Shown one piece after another: positions 54,144 to 63,535 of a DNA stretch of 64,000 bases (the first letter of the stretch is position 1; each line of letters starts with the position of its first letter). A program made the position numbers and the translations under genes. This stretch comes from Algoriphagus ratkowskyi (GTDB taxonomy: Bacteria; Bacteroidota; Bacteroidia; Cytophagales; Cyclobacteriaceae), in assembly GCF_002150505.1 (NCBI RefSeq), contig NZ_MSSV01000011.1:1-64000 (forward strand). Direction: 5' to 3'. A model generated the notes under the pieces. The model was given only the letters and a program-made list of their open reading frames with translations, was not told where the DNA came from and did not search any database.

Positions 54144-55301
54144 ATGTTTGGACTTCCCCGAACCCTTTTTACTGAAGAGCACGATCTTTTCAGAGTCAGC
54201 GTCAGAGATTTTATAGCCAAGGAAATAGTGCCATACAACTCCCAGTGGGAGAAGGATAAAATGGTGTCGAGAGAAAGTTGGCTCAAGCTTGGAGAGAGTG
54301 GGTTTTTGGGCTTACAGGCCCCAGAGCGTTTTGGAGGCATGGACATTAAGGATTTTCGATACAATGCGATATTAATAGAGGAGCTAGGATTGAGCGGATG
54401 CTCTGGCCCTGCAATAGGATATCCACTTCATAGTGATATTGTGATGCCCTATATTCTGCATTATGCGACAGAACAAGCACTAGACAAATACATTCCTAAA
54501 ATGGTAGCTGGTGAGTATATAGGAGCAGTAGCGATGACTGAGCCAGGTGCTGGAAGTGACTTGCAGGGGATGAGAACCAGCGCCATAGACCATGGAGATT
54601 ATTATTTGGTGAATGGTAGTAAGACTTTTATTACAAATGGCTATTTGTCTGATGTGGTAGTGGTAGCAGTGAAGACTGATCCACAGAAAGGAGCGAAAGG
54701 AATTAGCCTAATTATAATGGATAATTCCATGACTGGTTTTACCAAAGGACTTCCGTTTGATAAGGTGGGCTTACATGCCCAAGATACCTGCGAGTTGTTT
54801 TTTGAAGATGTGAAAGTGCCTAAGGAAAACCTGCTTGGGAAAGAGGGAGAGGGTTTCAAGTACTTGATGACCGAACTGGCTCAAGAGCGTCTAGTAGTGT
54901 CACTGGCCGCCTTGGCACTTGGAGAATACATGCTGGAGGAGACGGTCAAGTATGTAAAACAACGGAAGGCATTTAATCAGGCCATCTCTGAGTTTCAAAA
55001 TACACGATTCAAATTAGCGGAGATGTGCGCTGCGCTGGAGCAGGGAAGGATCTACTGTGATCACTTGGTCTTGCTTCACAACGATGGCAAATTGGACTCA
55101 GCCATGTCCTCAGCAGCAAAATACAATATGACCGAGCTGCAGTGCAAAGTCGCCGATGAATGCGTTCAGCTGCACGGTGGATATGGGTATATGTGGGATT
55201 ATGGGGTAGCAAGAGCTTATGCAGATGCTAGAGTACAGCGAATCTATGCTGGCACCAATGAGATAATGAAAGAGCTGATAGCAAGAAAAATTTTGAAATA
55301 G
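54144..55301 (+). CDS. Acyl-CoA dehydrogenase (long-chain-type)
   Basis: The protein has 385 residues, standard length. EPGAGSDLQGMRTSA, LVNGSKTFITNGYLSD, FDKVGLHAQDTCELFFEDVKVP, QERLVVSLAALALGEYMLEETVKYVKQRKAF and ARVQRIYAGTNEIMKELIARKIL are family signatures; the last is very like mammalian LCAD. At the canonical MCAD catalytic Glu (in YEGT) this protein has Ala (YAGT), so the base is probably the Glu on the helix GEYMLEETVKY, as in LCAD. It introduces a 2,3 double bond in acyl-CoA, passing electrons to ETF. It precedes the acyl-CoA ligase by 76 bases. Confidence 0.95.
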   Translation: MFGLPRTLFTEEHDLFRVSVRDFIAKEIVPYNSQWEKDKMVSRESWLKLGESGFLGLQAPERFGGMDIKDFRYNAILIEELGLSGCSGPAIGYPLHSDIVMPYILHYATEQALDKYIPKMVAGEYIGAVAMTEPGAGSDLQGMRTSAIDHGDYYLVNGSKTFITNGYLSDVVVVAVKTDPQKGAKGISLIIMDNSMTGFTKGLPFDKVGLHAQDTCELFFEDVKVPKENLLGKEGEGFKYLMTELAQERLVVSLAALALGEYMLEETVKYVKQRKAFNQAISEFQNTRFKLAEMCAALEQGRIYCDHLVLLHNDGKLDSAMSSAAKYNMTELQCKVADECVQLHGGYGYMWDYGVARAYADARVQRIYAGTNEIMKELIARKILK

Positions 55302-55377
55302 TAAAAAATGCTTTTGACATAAGCTAAGATTTTGATTACTTCCATAAAAATAGATACATCCCAAAATACTTTACAAC

Positions 55378-57060
55378 ATGAATGATTTTCCATGGTTGAA
55401 ACATTATCCGGAATCTGTGCCAAAGGAAATAGATTGTACAGCCTTTTCCAGTGTAGCAGAACTTTTTGATGAAAGTGTAAAGAACTTCGGAGATGCAGTG
55501 GCTTATGAATGCATGGGAAAGACAATGTCATTTAATCAGTTGAACAAGTTAAGTGAGGATTTCGCCTCCTATTTGACAAACGTTTTAAGATTAAAAAAAG
55601 GAACTCGGGTTGCGATACAGATGCCAAATACCCTGCAGTATCCCGTTGCGATGTTTGGCGCCTTGCGAGCTGGAATGATCGTGGTAAATACCAACCCGCT
55701 TTATACCTCTTCGGAGATGAAGCACCAATTCCAAGATTCAGGAGCTGAATTGATCATCATTATGGCCAATTTTGCAGATAATCTGGAGAAAATCCTACCT
55801 GATATCGCTGCTAAACATGTGATTGTAACTGAGATTGGTGACTTACTGGGAGGCTTCAAAGGAACGATAGTCAATCTTGTAGTTAAATACATCAAGAAGA
55901 TGGTGCCGGCTTTTTCTCTTCCAAAGGCAGTTTCATTCAAATCAGCTTTGGCACAAGGTGCAAATCATAAATTCAAAGCAGTAGAAATTGCTTTACAGGA
56001 TACCGCTTTTCTTCAATATACCGGAGGCACCACTGGAGTGTCCAAAGGTGCGGAATTGTCCCATGGAAATATAGTGGCCAATATGCAGCAGATTTCTGCC
56101 TGGATGAAACCTAAATTGAAGGAGAGGGAGGAAATAGTAGTTACAGCACTGCCCTTGTATCACATTTTTGCTTTGACGGTCAATTGCCTTGCGATGCTCA
56201 AAATCGGTGCGCATAATCTCTTAATTACGAATCCGAGAGATATGCCAGCCTTTATCAAAGAACTTTCAAAAAAGCAGTTTACGGTCTTCACGGGAGTTAA
56301 TACCTTGTTCAATGGTTTGCTTAACCAAGATGCTTTTAAAGCTCTGGATTTTAGCAAGTTAAAAATAGCAGTTGGTGGAGGAATGGCAGTGCAAAAAGCA
56401 ACTGCTGAAAAGTGGCTCGCCGTGACAGGAACCCCTTTGGCCGAAGGCTATGGACTAACCGAAACCTCTCCAGTGGCTTCCTGTAATCCTATCGATGGTA
56501 CAGAGAGAAATGGTACCATAGGCGTGCCGCTTCCCAACACTGAGATGATGATCATTGATGATGAGGAGAATATACTTCCAGTGGGAGAGCGTGGAGAGAT
56601 CTGCATAAAAGGTCCACAAGTGATGAAAGGATACTGGCATAGACCGAAAGAGACCGCAGAGGTGATGATGGGAGACTGGTTCAAATCAGGAGATATCGGA
56701 GTCATGGACAAAGATGGCTTTACCAAGATTGTGGATAGGAAGAAGGAGATGATTCTTGTTTCCGGTTTCAATGTTTATCCCAATGAAGTAGAGGACGTAA
56801 TTGCATCTTATCCAGGCGTGCTGGAAGTTGGCGTGATCGGGATTCCAGACCCTAAATCCACGGAGCGTGTGGTCGCATATGTAGTAGTGAAAGATAAAGC
56901 GATTACCAAAGAGCATATCATGACCCACTGCCATGAATTCCTGACTAACTACAAGTGCCCAAAAGAAGTGCATTTCACTGATGAGTTACCGAAATCAAAC
57001 GTAGGAAAGATCCTAAGAAGATTGATCAAAGAAGCACACATAGAGAAAATGGGGAAGTAA
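55378..57060 (+). CDS. fadD: Long-chain fatty acid-CoA ligase
   Basis: The protein has 560 residues. LQYTGGTTGVSKGAELSH is the AMP-binding loop; EGYGLTETSPV and GDWFKSGDIGVMDKDGFTKIVDRKKEMI form the hinge and adenylate site; LPKSNVGKILRRLIKE holds the C-terminal catalytic Lys. ALPLYHIFALTVNCLAMLKIGAHNLLI matches the FadD branch. It activates fatty acids with ATP and CoA in the cytosol. Together with the acyl-CoA dehydrogenase just upstream it makes a small fatty-acid beta-oxidation unit. Confidence 0.93.
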   Translation: MNDFPWLKHYPESVPKEIDCTAFSSVAELFDESVKNFGDAVAYECMGKTMSFNQLNKLSEDFASYLTNVLRLKKGTRVAIQMPNTLQYPVAMFGALRAGMIVVNTNPLYTSSEMKHQFQDSGAELIIIMANFADNLEKILPDIAAKHVIVTEIGDLLGGFKGTIVNLVVKYIKKMVPAFSLPKAVSFKSALAQGANHKFKAVEIALQDTAFLQYTGGTTGVSKGAELSHGNIVANMQQISAWMKPKLKEREEIVVTALPLYHIFALTVNCLAMLKIGAHNLLITNPRDMPAFIKELSKKQFTVFTGVNTLFNGLLNQDAFKALDFSKLKIAVGGGMAVQKATAEKWLAVTGTPLAEGYGLTETSPVASCNPIDGTERNGTIGVPLPNTEMMIIDDEENILPVGERGEICIKGPQVMKGYWHRPKETAEVMMGDWFKSGDIGVMDKDGFTKIVDRKKEMILVSGFNVYPNEVEDVIASYPGVLEVGVIGIPDPKSTERVVAYVVVKDKAITKEHIMTHCHEFLTNYKCPKEVHFTDELPKSNVGKILRRLIKEAHIEKMGK

Positions 57061-57172
57061 AGGGTAGTTGTTAGTATTTAGTTGTCAGTCAACTTACTTA
57101 GCCTTCAAAAATTTTTAAAAAAAATATAGAGAAATATTAATATAACTGTTAATCGCAGTCAACTAATTTTTG

Positions 57173-57203
57173 AAAAAATACCCTATACAGGGTATTTTTT
57201 TTT
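57173..57203. terminator. Bidirectional terminator between acyl-CoA ligase and permease
   Basis: A perfect 12-bp inverted repeat (57173-57184 with 57189-57200, ATAC loop) with TACCCT/AGGGTA inside and A6/T9 outside. It can end both converging genes. Confidence 0.9.
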
Positions 57204-57293
57204 GGGTTGACTCGCAGTATTTTGTTGGTGAAGTGTTGGTACAAATGACACAGCATAAACCCTATTATAGCCCTTATCAACCAAGGCTATAGC

Positions 57294-58592
57294 TTACTTC
57301 TGCATTTTCCCCAACCAATACAGGCCTGTTCCGACCCCAATCAAAACTGCAGTGAGCCAAATAGAAGTCCAACTAACCTGCAACATTAGCCAGATACATG
57401 CTATGATGCCTAGCGCTGGAATTAAGTAACCACCTTTGAGTATGAAATAGCCCTGATCTCGAAATCTAGGTCTTAATACTGGAATCGCTGCACATGTCAT
57501 AATAAAAAGGAACAATCGGGACAACACGGTCATGGCGGCCAAGAAGGTGAAGGAACCCATCGCAGCCAACACAAAGGCGGCTATCCCAAAGAAAAAAACA
57601 GAATTGGCTGGAGTTAAAAACTTATTGCTTACCTCTCCAAACCAGGCTGGAAGGGATTTTTCCAATGCTAAGGCATAAGTGATTCTGGAAGCTGAAAACA
57701 TCGAGCTGATAAGATTTGCTAAGACTGAGGTTGCTACGCCTACCATCAAGATCACTGCACCTGTACTTCCAAAGAGAGCTGAAGATGCATCGAGCAGAGG
57801 ACTGTTACTAGCTGCCAAATTGGGAACGGCTGACTGTGATACCAATTGTACCAGCATGTATATAATGGTGACTACGATCAATCCAAGAATTAATCCCAAC
57901 GGCATATCGCGCTTAGGTCGCTTAGCTTCTCCCGCAGGAACTATCGCTCCCTCAAATCCAACAAATGCATAGATCAAAAGTAAGGTGGCAGCACCGAAGT
58001 CAGAGCCAGAAGGCAGTGGAGTATCGAAGTGAGGAATAACATCTGGGCCGATCAGAAGAAACCCTCCGATGATCAAGCCGATTAAAACTGCAAATTTGAT
58101 GATAGTAAAAAGAGTCATGGAACGAATGGACTCTGAGGAACCTAGAATATTGATGAGGCTGAGTAGTCCACAGGTCAAGGCCAGAGAAATCAATCGGCCT
58201 ATACCTTCTCCCATGATTGGAAAGAAATAGGCAATACTATCGGTCAATAATACGGTGTTGGCGGCGAAGGAAATCAGTCTAGCCAAATAATAAAGCCATC
58301 CTCCCTGAAACCCTACAAATGATCCAAAGGCCAACTTGCCATATCGAATAGGGCCTCCTGTACCTCGGAAATAACTTCCGATCTCAGCGAAACTCAGAAT
58401 CACAGGCAACATCAGGAGTGCGCAGAAACCATAAATCAATACGCTGTATTCACCGGCTAGTCTGGCAGCTCCAGAAGGTAAACCAAATATTCCAGCACCT
58501 ATAAAACCATTGACGACTAACATCCATACGCCCCAAAGGCCAAGGTTTCTCGGTAATTTTTCTTGAAGTTCTTCGCTGGAGTTTTCGTGCAC
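57294..58592 (-). CDS. APC-family amino acid permease
   Basis: The protein has 432 residues with 12 membrane segments. GLWGVWMLVVNGFIGAGIFGLPSGAA is the APC TM1 helix-break motif (GAGIFG). FVGFEGAIVPAGEAKRPKRDMPLGLILGL is the TM6 and cytosolic loop signature. It moves amino acids or other amines, with H+ or Na+ or as exchange, across the inner membrane. The substrate is unknown. It is convergent with the fatty-acid genes, without an enzyme partner next to it. Confidence 0.93.
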   Translation of the reverse strand: MHENSSEELQEKLPRNLGLWGVWMLVVNGFIGAGIFGLPSGAARLAGEYSVLIYGFCALLMLPVILSFAEIGSYFRGTGGPIRYGKLAFGSFVGFQGGWLYYLARLISFAANTVLLTDSIAYFFPIMGEGIGRLISLALTCGLLSLINILGSSESIRSMTLFTIIKFAVLIGLIIGGFLLIGPDVIPHFDTPLPSGSDFGAATLLLIYAFVGFEGAIVPAGEAKRPKRDMPLGLILGLIVVTIIYMLVQLVSQSAVPNLAASNSPLLDASSALFGSTGAVILMVGVATSVLANLISSMFSASRITYALALEKSLPAWFGEVSNKFLTPANSVFFFGIAAFVLAAMGSFTFLAAMTVLSRLFLFIMTCAAIPVLRPRFRDQGYFILKGGYLIPALGIIACIWLMLQVSWTSIWLTAVLIGVGTGLYWLGKMQK

Positions 58593-58948
58593 GTGCTGCT
58601 GGTTTTTTGAAAAATGTTTTCGTTAAGATAATTCAAAAATTTAATTTGGAGGAATGCCAAATTTTAAATCTCCTGCTTTGCATTTGATCAAAAAGGGGTT
58701 CTGAATGTTCAACTGCTCTCGATTTAGAGGTTTTACCTGTTTCCGAGCAAGTCGGATAAGTCTCTGGAAAAGAGATAAGGGAGCTATTGTTCCATCTATG
58801 CAGGTATATTTTAAACGTACTTTTAGGCTATATTTTTAGTCATGTTGCAGCATTCTTTTTTATAATTACTACCTGCTCATCACATTCCTTTTTTGATTTT
58901 CATAGATCTTGACCATCTTAGTTTTTCTATTCAATACTACACTTACTT
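58593..58948. promoter_or_regulatory. Divergent spacer between permease and sulfatase A
   Basis: This 356-base AT-rich spacer must hold promoters for both the - permease and the + sulfatase. I see no strong hairpin, ORF or clear consensus box. Confidence 0.35.
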
Positions 58949-60517
58949 ATGCTGAAGAAATATATTCCTATTGCAGGACTTTTGCTCTGTGGTTTTCAGT
59001 CTTTTGCCCAATCGCCTGAGCAACCCAATATTGTTTTTATTCTGGTAGACGATTTGGGCTATCATGACCTAAGTGTCACTGGTAGTGCGTTTTACGAGAC
59101 TCCTTATATAAATGCACTGGCCTCACAGTCTTACCAATTTTCACAGGGATACTCAGCATCGCCAGTTTGTAGTCCTGCTCGGGCAAGTATAATGACCGGA
59201 GTCACGCCAGCTATCCACAACATCACAGACTGGATAGGCGCACCAGAGGGAGAAGCTTGGCGAAAATACGGCCGTCATACAAAGCTTTTGCCGCCAACCT
59301 ATGATCATGCATTAGATCCATCCTATGTCACACTTCCTGAGGCACTGAAAGGCGCTGGATATGAGACGTTTTTTGCTGGAAAATGGCATTTAGGTGGAGA
59401 GGGATCCTATCCCGAAGATCATGGTTTTGATACCAATAGAGGTGGCTACTCGTCGGGAAGTCCAATAGGAGGATATTTTGCTCCCTATGACAATCCAAAA
59501 ATGGAGCAAGGGCCGGATGGTGAAAATCTAAGTATGCGTTTGGCCAATGAAACGGCAAAATTCATTGAAGGAAAACATGAAAAACCATTTTTTGCAATGC
59601 TGTCTTTTTACGCTGTACATGGGCCGATTCAAACTACTGAAGAGAAATGGAGAAAGTATCGAACCAAAGCAATCGAAAACGGACTTGCGGATCATGGCTA
59701 TAGTATGGAGCGTAGGCTTCCAATCAGACAGGTTCAGGACAATCCAATATATGCTGGCCTTGTAGAGTCTATGGATGATGCTGTAGGTGTGGTTCTTGAA
59801 GCACTTAGAAAGCAGGGAATGGATGAAAATACTATTGTGGTATTTACTTCAGATCATGGAGGAGTAGCTTCTGGAGATAACTTTTCCACTTCCAATTTGC
59901 CCCTAAGAGGTGGCAAGGGGTATCAGTGGGAGGGTGGTCTTCGAGTACCATATTTCATCAAAGTACCAGGGCAAAAAGAGATGATTACACTCACCACTCC
60001 GGCAAGTGGAATTGATTTCTATCCTACACTTTTAGAATTGGCAGGAGTAGCTATAGGAGAAAATGTTCCTATGGAAGGTGTAAGTTTAGCTCCTGCGATG
60101 GATGGTAAGGAAATGGCTGATCGTGCGCTTTATTGGCATTATCCACACTATGGCAATCAAGGAGGAGATCCTAGCTCTATTATCAGGGAAGGCGATTGGA
60201 AGTTAATCTACTACTGGGAGGATAAGGTAGTAGAACTTTATGACCTCGGGAGGGATCCAGGTGAGCAAAAGAATCTAGCATCAGAGAATCGCGATGAGGT
60301 AAAAAGACTTTCAGGAAAACTGATGCAATGGCTTGATGAAACGAATGCAAATCGTCCAATCGCTGATCCTGATTACGATGCGGTGCTACATCAAGCCGTT
60401 TTGGATAAAAACAAAAACGAAAGAATGCCAGATTTGGAATCTGAACGTGTAAAAATTCTTGCACCAGGATGGCAGCCAAATGCCGATTGGTGGGGGAGCA
60501 AGGTAACGAAGGATTGA
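58949..60517 (+). CDS. Secreted sulfatase (S1 type), A
   Basis: The protein has 522 residues with a signal peptide (MLKKYIPIAGLLLCGFQSFAQS). NIVFILVDDLGYHD holds the Asp-Asp metal ligands; SPVCSPARASIMTG is the sulfatase signature, with Cys74 (CSPAR) to be converted to formylglycine; FAGKWHLGG holds the Lys/His of the active site; FTSDHGGVASGDN and LRGGKGYQWEGGLRVPYFIK hold further ligands. Formylglycine maturation is needed; no maturase gene lies in the window. It removes sulfate from an organic sulfate, likely a sulfated glycan. The second sulfatase follows 207 bases later. Confidence 0.95.
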   Translation: MLKKYIPIAGLLLCGFQSFAQSPEQPNIVFILVDDLGYHDLSVTGSAFYETPYINALASQSYQFSQGYSASPVCSPARASIMTGVTPAIHNITDWIGAPEGEAWRKYGRHTKLLPPTYDHALDPSYVTLPEALKGAGYETFFAGKWHLGGEGSYPEDHGFDTNRGGYSSGSPIGGYFAPYDNPKMEQGPDGENLSMRLANETAKFIEGKHEKPFFAMLSFYAVHGPIQTTEEKWRKYRTKAIENGLADHGYSMERRLPIRQVQDNPIYAGLVESMDDAVGVVLEALRKQGMDENTIVVFTSDHGGVASGDNFSTSNLPLRGGKGYQWEGGLRVPYFIKVPGQKEMITLTTPASGIDFYPTLLELAGVAIGENVPMEGVSLAPAMDGKEMADRALYWHYPHYGNQGGDPSSIIREGDWKLIYYWEDKVVELYDLGRDPGEQKNLASENRDEVKRLSGKLMQWLDETNANRPIADPDYDAVLHQAVLDKNKNERMPDLESERVKILAPGWQPNADWWGSKVTKD

Positions 60518-60522
60518 TAGGT

Positions 60523-60694
60523 GAGAAGGGTAAGTAAAAGATGTAAATTTTGTAAGTGGTGTTAGGGTTTTATGAGGTAAAAAGGTGAGAGGTGATAAGT
60601 AAAAGGTGAGTAGTGAAAAGTAAAAGTTGTAAGGTTTGTAAGTGGAATAAAGTGAGTTGGGTAGAGTTGTAAGAGGCTTGTAGAAATAGTTTTC
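60523..60694. repeat. C-poor low-complexity tract with direct repeat
   Basis: Nearly all of these bases are G, A or T on the + strand; C is almost absent over about 150 bases. Within it, AAGTAAAAGATGTAAATTTT at about 60534 and AAGTAAAAGTTGTAAGGTTT at about 60619 are imperfect direct repeats, each followed by GTAAGTGG. It forms the spacer between the two sulfatases and may be an expanded simple repeat or a transcribed leader. Confidence 0.45.
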
Positions 60695-60724
60695 TTGCGT
60701 TTAACTAGTATAAAATCGGAATCG

Positions 60725-62158
60725 TTGCAGAAGTATATAATTTTGAGTTTTCTATTGATTTTAGGCTCCAAGAGTACTTTTGCGCAGCATAAAACTCAGG
60801 AAACAGACAAGCCAAATGTAGTCTTGATTAATGTGGATGATCTAGGCTGGGCAGATCTGGGATTTATGGGTTCGGAGTATTATGAAACGCCAAACCTCGA
60901 TCAACTCAGCGAAGAAAGTAAAATATTTATGCATGCCTATGCAGCAGCTTCAAATTGTGCTCCAAGCCGAGCTACAATGATCACAGGCCGTTATCCAATG
61001 ACGCACGGGATTTATACCGTAGATCCTGCAGATCGAGGGAATCCTAAAACAAGGCAGCTGATAGCTTCGCCAAATGCGAATTCAATTCCTAAGGATAGCT
61101 ATACTCTTGGGAATTTTTTTCAAGACCATGGCTACAGAACCGGTGTATTTGGGAAATGGCATGTCTCGGACGATCCTTTGACGTATGGATTTGAAGTAAA
61201 TAAAGGTGGAAGCCATAGAGGGAATCCAGGCAAAGATGGTTATTTCAGTCCCTATACAATCAATTTGGAAGCTAAAATTGAAGGAGAATACCTCACAGAT
61301 CGCTTAACTGAAGAGGCGATTTCATTTGTGGAAGAAAACAGAGGAGAGCGGTTTTTCTTATATCTACCGTTTTATACAGTTCATACACCACTTATGGGGA
61401 AGCCCGAACTGGTAGAAAAGTATAGAAAGAAGGAGGGGAGCAAGGGACAGAACAATCCTGTCTATGCTGCTATGATCCATAGTATGGATGAAAATGTAGG
61501 CAGGCTTCTGGCCGCATTAGATAGCCTAAATCTTACGGATAAAACGCTGATCATCTTCACCTCCGATAATGGCGGAATTCGTGCTACTAGCCACCAGGAT
61601 CCGCTGCGTGCAGGAAAGGGGAGCTACTATGAAGGTGGAATTAGAGTGCCTTTGTTAATCAAGTGGAAAAATCAGATAACTGCAGGAATTGAAAATACTC
61701 CCGTCACTCAGTTGGATTTTTTCCCAACGTTTAAAGCTTTAATTGATTCAGAATCTGAATTGAAATTGGATGGAGAAAGTCTATTGCCTTTGCTAAAGAA
61801 TAAGAAACCAATGGGAAGAGATCTTTTTTGGCATTTCCCAATTTACCTAGAGGCTTATGATCCCAAAGAAGATAGTTCTCGCGATCCACTTTTCCGAACA
61901 CGTCCGGGTTCTGTGATTCGTTCTGGAAACTGGAAGCTGCATCAGTATTTTGAAGATGGAGGTTTAGAGCTTTATAATCTCGTTTCTGATCCTTCTGAAT
62001 CGAAAAATTTAGCAACAAGTAATCCTAAAAAAGCAGCTGAACTTTTGAAGAGATTAGAGACTTGGAGATTTTCGTATGGAGCGCCAATTCCGTCGATCAA
62101 AAACCCTGCGTATGATGCGGTTTTTGAAAAAGAAGCCAAGGAAAAAGTAATGAAGTAA
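60725..62158 (+). CDS. Secreted sulfatase (S1 type), B
   Basis: I chose TTG 60725 (477 residues) because the signal peptide begins there (QKYIILSFLLILGSKSTFAQ); a TTG at 60695 is also possible and no ATG fits. NVVLINVDDLGWADLG holds metal ligands, SNCAPSRATMITG the signature with Cys78 (CAPSR), FGKWHVSDDPL the active-site Lys/His, FTSDNGGIRATS and LRAGKGSYYEGGIRVPLLIKW the distal ligands. It differs enough from sulfatase A to have another substrate. Neither sits in the PUL at the left end, so their glycan target is separate. The gene ends at a long terminator hairpin. Confidence 0.93.
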   Translation: MQKYIILSFLLILGSKSTFAQHKTQETDKPNVVLINVDDLGWADLGFMGSEYYETPNLDQLSEESKIFMHAYAAASNCAPSRATMITGRYPMTHGIYTVDPADRGNPKTRQLIASPNANSIPKDSYTLGNFFQDHGYRTGVFGKWHVSDDPLTYGFEVNKGGSHRGNPGKDGYFSPYTINLEAKIEGEYLTDRLTEEAISFVEENRGERFFLYLPFYTVHTPLMGKPELVEKYRKKEGSKGQNNPVYAAMIHSMDENVGRLLAALDSLNLTDKTLIIFTSDNGGIRATSHQDPLRAGKGSYYEGGIRVPLLIKWKNQITAGIENTPVTQLDFFPTFKALIDSESELKLDGESLLPLLKNKKPMGRDLFWHFPIYLEAYDPKEDSSRDPLFRTRPGSVIRSGNWKLHQYFEDGGLELYNLVSDPSESKNLATSNPKKAAELLKRLETWRFSYGAPIPSIKNPAYDAVFEKEAKEKVMK

Positions 62159-62193
62159 AACACAAAAGCCATCGTGAGATGGCTTTTGTGTTT
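62158..62193. terminator. Terminator hairpin between sulfatase B and UDP-glucuronate decarboxylase
   Basis: A perfect 16-bp inverted repeat (62158-62173 with 62178-62193, GTGA loop) starts on the last base of the sulfatase stop codon. Inner GCCATC/GATGGC and outer AAACACAAAA/TTTTGTGTTT give a strong stem for both directions. Confidence 0.88.
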
Positions 62194-62210
62194 ACTACTT
62201 ATTCTGTATT

Positions 62211-63143
62211 TCAAATTACAGACTCAAAATAGGCTATGGTTTTTATTAATCCTTCTCTTAGGTTTACCGTTGGTTCCCAATCCAGCTCTTTTTTCGCTAG
62301 ATCGATCACGGGTCTTCTTTGCATAGGATCATCCTGAGGCAATGGCATAAAGATCATTTTACTTTTGCTATTAGTTAGTTCTATGATTTGCTGAGCAAGT
62401 TCCAGCATGGTGAATTCTCCTGGATTACCAATATTTACGGGTCCGGTGAATCCATCGCGGCTGTTCATCAAGCGATACATACCTTCGATATTATCGTCCA
62501 CATAGCAGAAAGATCGAGTTTGCTTTCCATCTCCATACATAGTGATGTCTTCTCCTCTCAATGCTTGCACGATAAAATTACTAACTACACGACCATCATT
62601 TGGGTGCATTCTTGGTCCATAGGTGTTGAAAATACGCATGACTTTGATTGCAACATTATGCTGACGATAGTAATCGAAAAAGAGCGTTTCTGCACATCTT
62701 TTACCTTCATCGTAACACGCTCTTGGACCAAGGGTATTTACACTTCCTTTGTATGATTCAGGCTGAGGATGAACTTCCGGGTCACCATAGATCTCCGATG
62801 TGCTCGCTTGTAGAATTTTAATTTTTAGGCGTTTCGCAAGTCCTAGCATATTCATCGCTCCAATTACAGACGTTTTGGTAGTCTGAACTGGGTCAAATTG
62901 ATAATGTATAGGCGAAGCAGGGCAGGCCAAATTATAAATCTCATCCACCTCTACATATAGCGGATGGGTAACATCGTGACGAAGTAACTCAAAATTCTTG
63001 TTGTCAAGAAGGTGATGAATATTTCTTCTATTACCTGTGAAAAAATTATCTACACAAAGGACTTCATTTCCTTCTTTTAAGAGGCGATCACACAAATGGC
63101 TGCCAAGAAATCCGCCACCACCACTAACTAATACTCTTTTCAT
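62211..63143 (-). CDS. UDP-glucuronate decarboxylase (UXS, SDR epimerase family)
   Basis: The protein has 310 residues. [17 protein letters not shown] is the NAD-binding Rossmann loop; [19 protein letters not shown] and [24 protein letters not shown] hold the Ser/Tyr/Lys catalytic set (YDEGK); [28 protein letters not shown] is the UXS substrate segment. It makes UDP-xylose from UDP-glucuronate for cell-surface polysaccharide. The next gene upstream on this strand encodes a sugar acetyltransferase, so this may be the edge of a surface-glycan cluster. Confidence 0.93.
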   Translation of the reverse strand: MKRVLVSGGGGFLGSHLCDRLLKEGNEVLCVDNFFTGNRRNIHHLLDNKNFELLRHDVTHPLYVEVDEIYNLACPASPIHYQFDPVQTTKTSVIGAMNMLGLAKRLKIKILQASTSEIYGDPEVHPQPESYKGSVNTLGPRACYDEGKRCAETLFFDYYRQHNVAIKVMRIFNTYGPRMHPNDGRVVSNFIVQALRGEDITMYGDGKQTRSFCYVDDNIEGMYRLMNSRDGFTGPVNIGNPGEFTMLELAQQIIELTNSKSKMIFMPLPQDDPMQRRPVIDLAKKELDWEPTVNLREGLIKTIAYFESVI

Positions 63144-63535
63144 TCAGTCAAAACAAAAGGTTTATAAACACTAGAGGCCAAAAATAAGCAAATGTTTATC
63201 AATATAAAGGAAATGAAATATGAATGCCTTCAAATAAGATAATTATGGGCAAAGGGATGAAGGGATGAAGGGATGAAGGGAAGACGGAAGACTGGAGACG
63301 GAAGACAGAAGATAGAAGACGAGAGACGGGAAAAAGGAGATTGAGAGATTAAAGAATAGAGATTGAGTGATTAGAGATAGAAGACGAGAATTATCCATGA
63401 TTTATCAGTTTTTGGTCGATCATGCTAAGGTTCCAATCTCAGGAACTGCTCGCTAGAGCAAATGCATGATGAGTAAGCCTCCCTTTTTTCCTGCCTGACC
63501 GTTAGTTAGGTTTCAATGGCTGCTATTTAATTATT
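63144..63535. repeat. Intergenic GA-rich repeat region, copy 3 of the GAAGAC type
   Basis: Three tandem GGGATGAA units (63254-63277) lead into a nearly pure purine tract with GGAAGACTGGAGACGGAAGACAG-type units to about 63391. The remaining bases show no ORF. The GAAGAC units recall those at 6848 and 51343. Confidence 0.55.
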
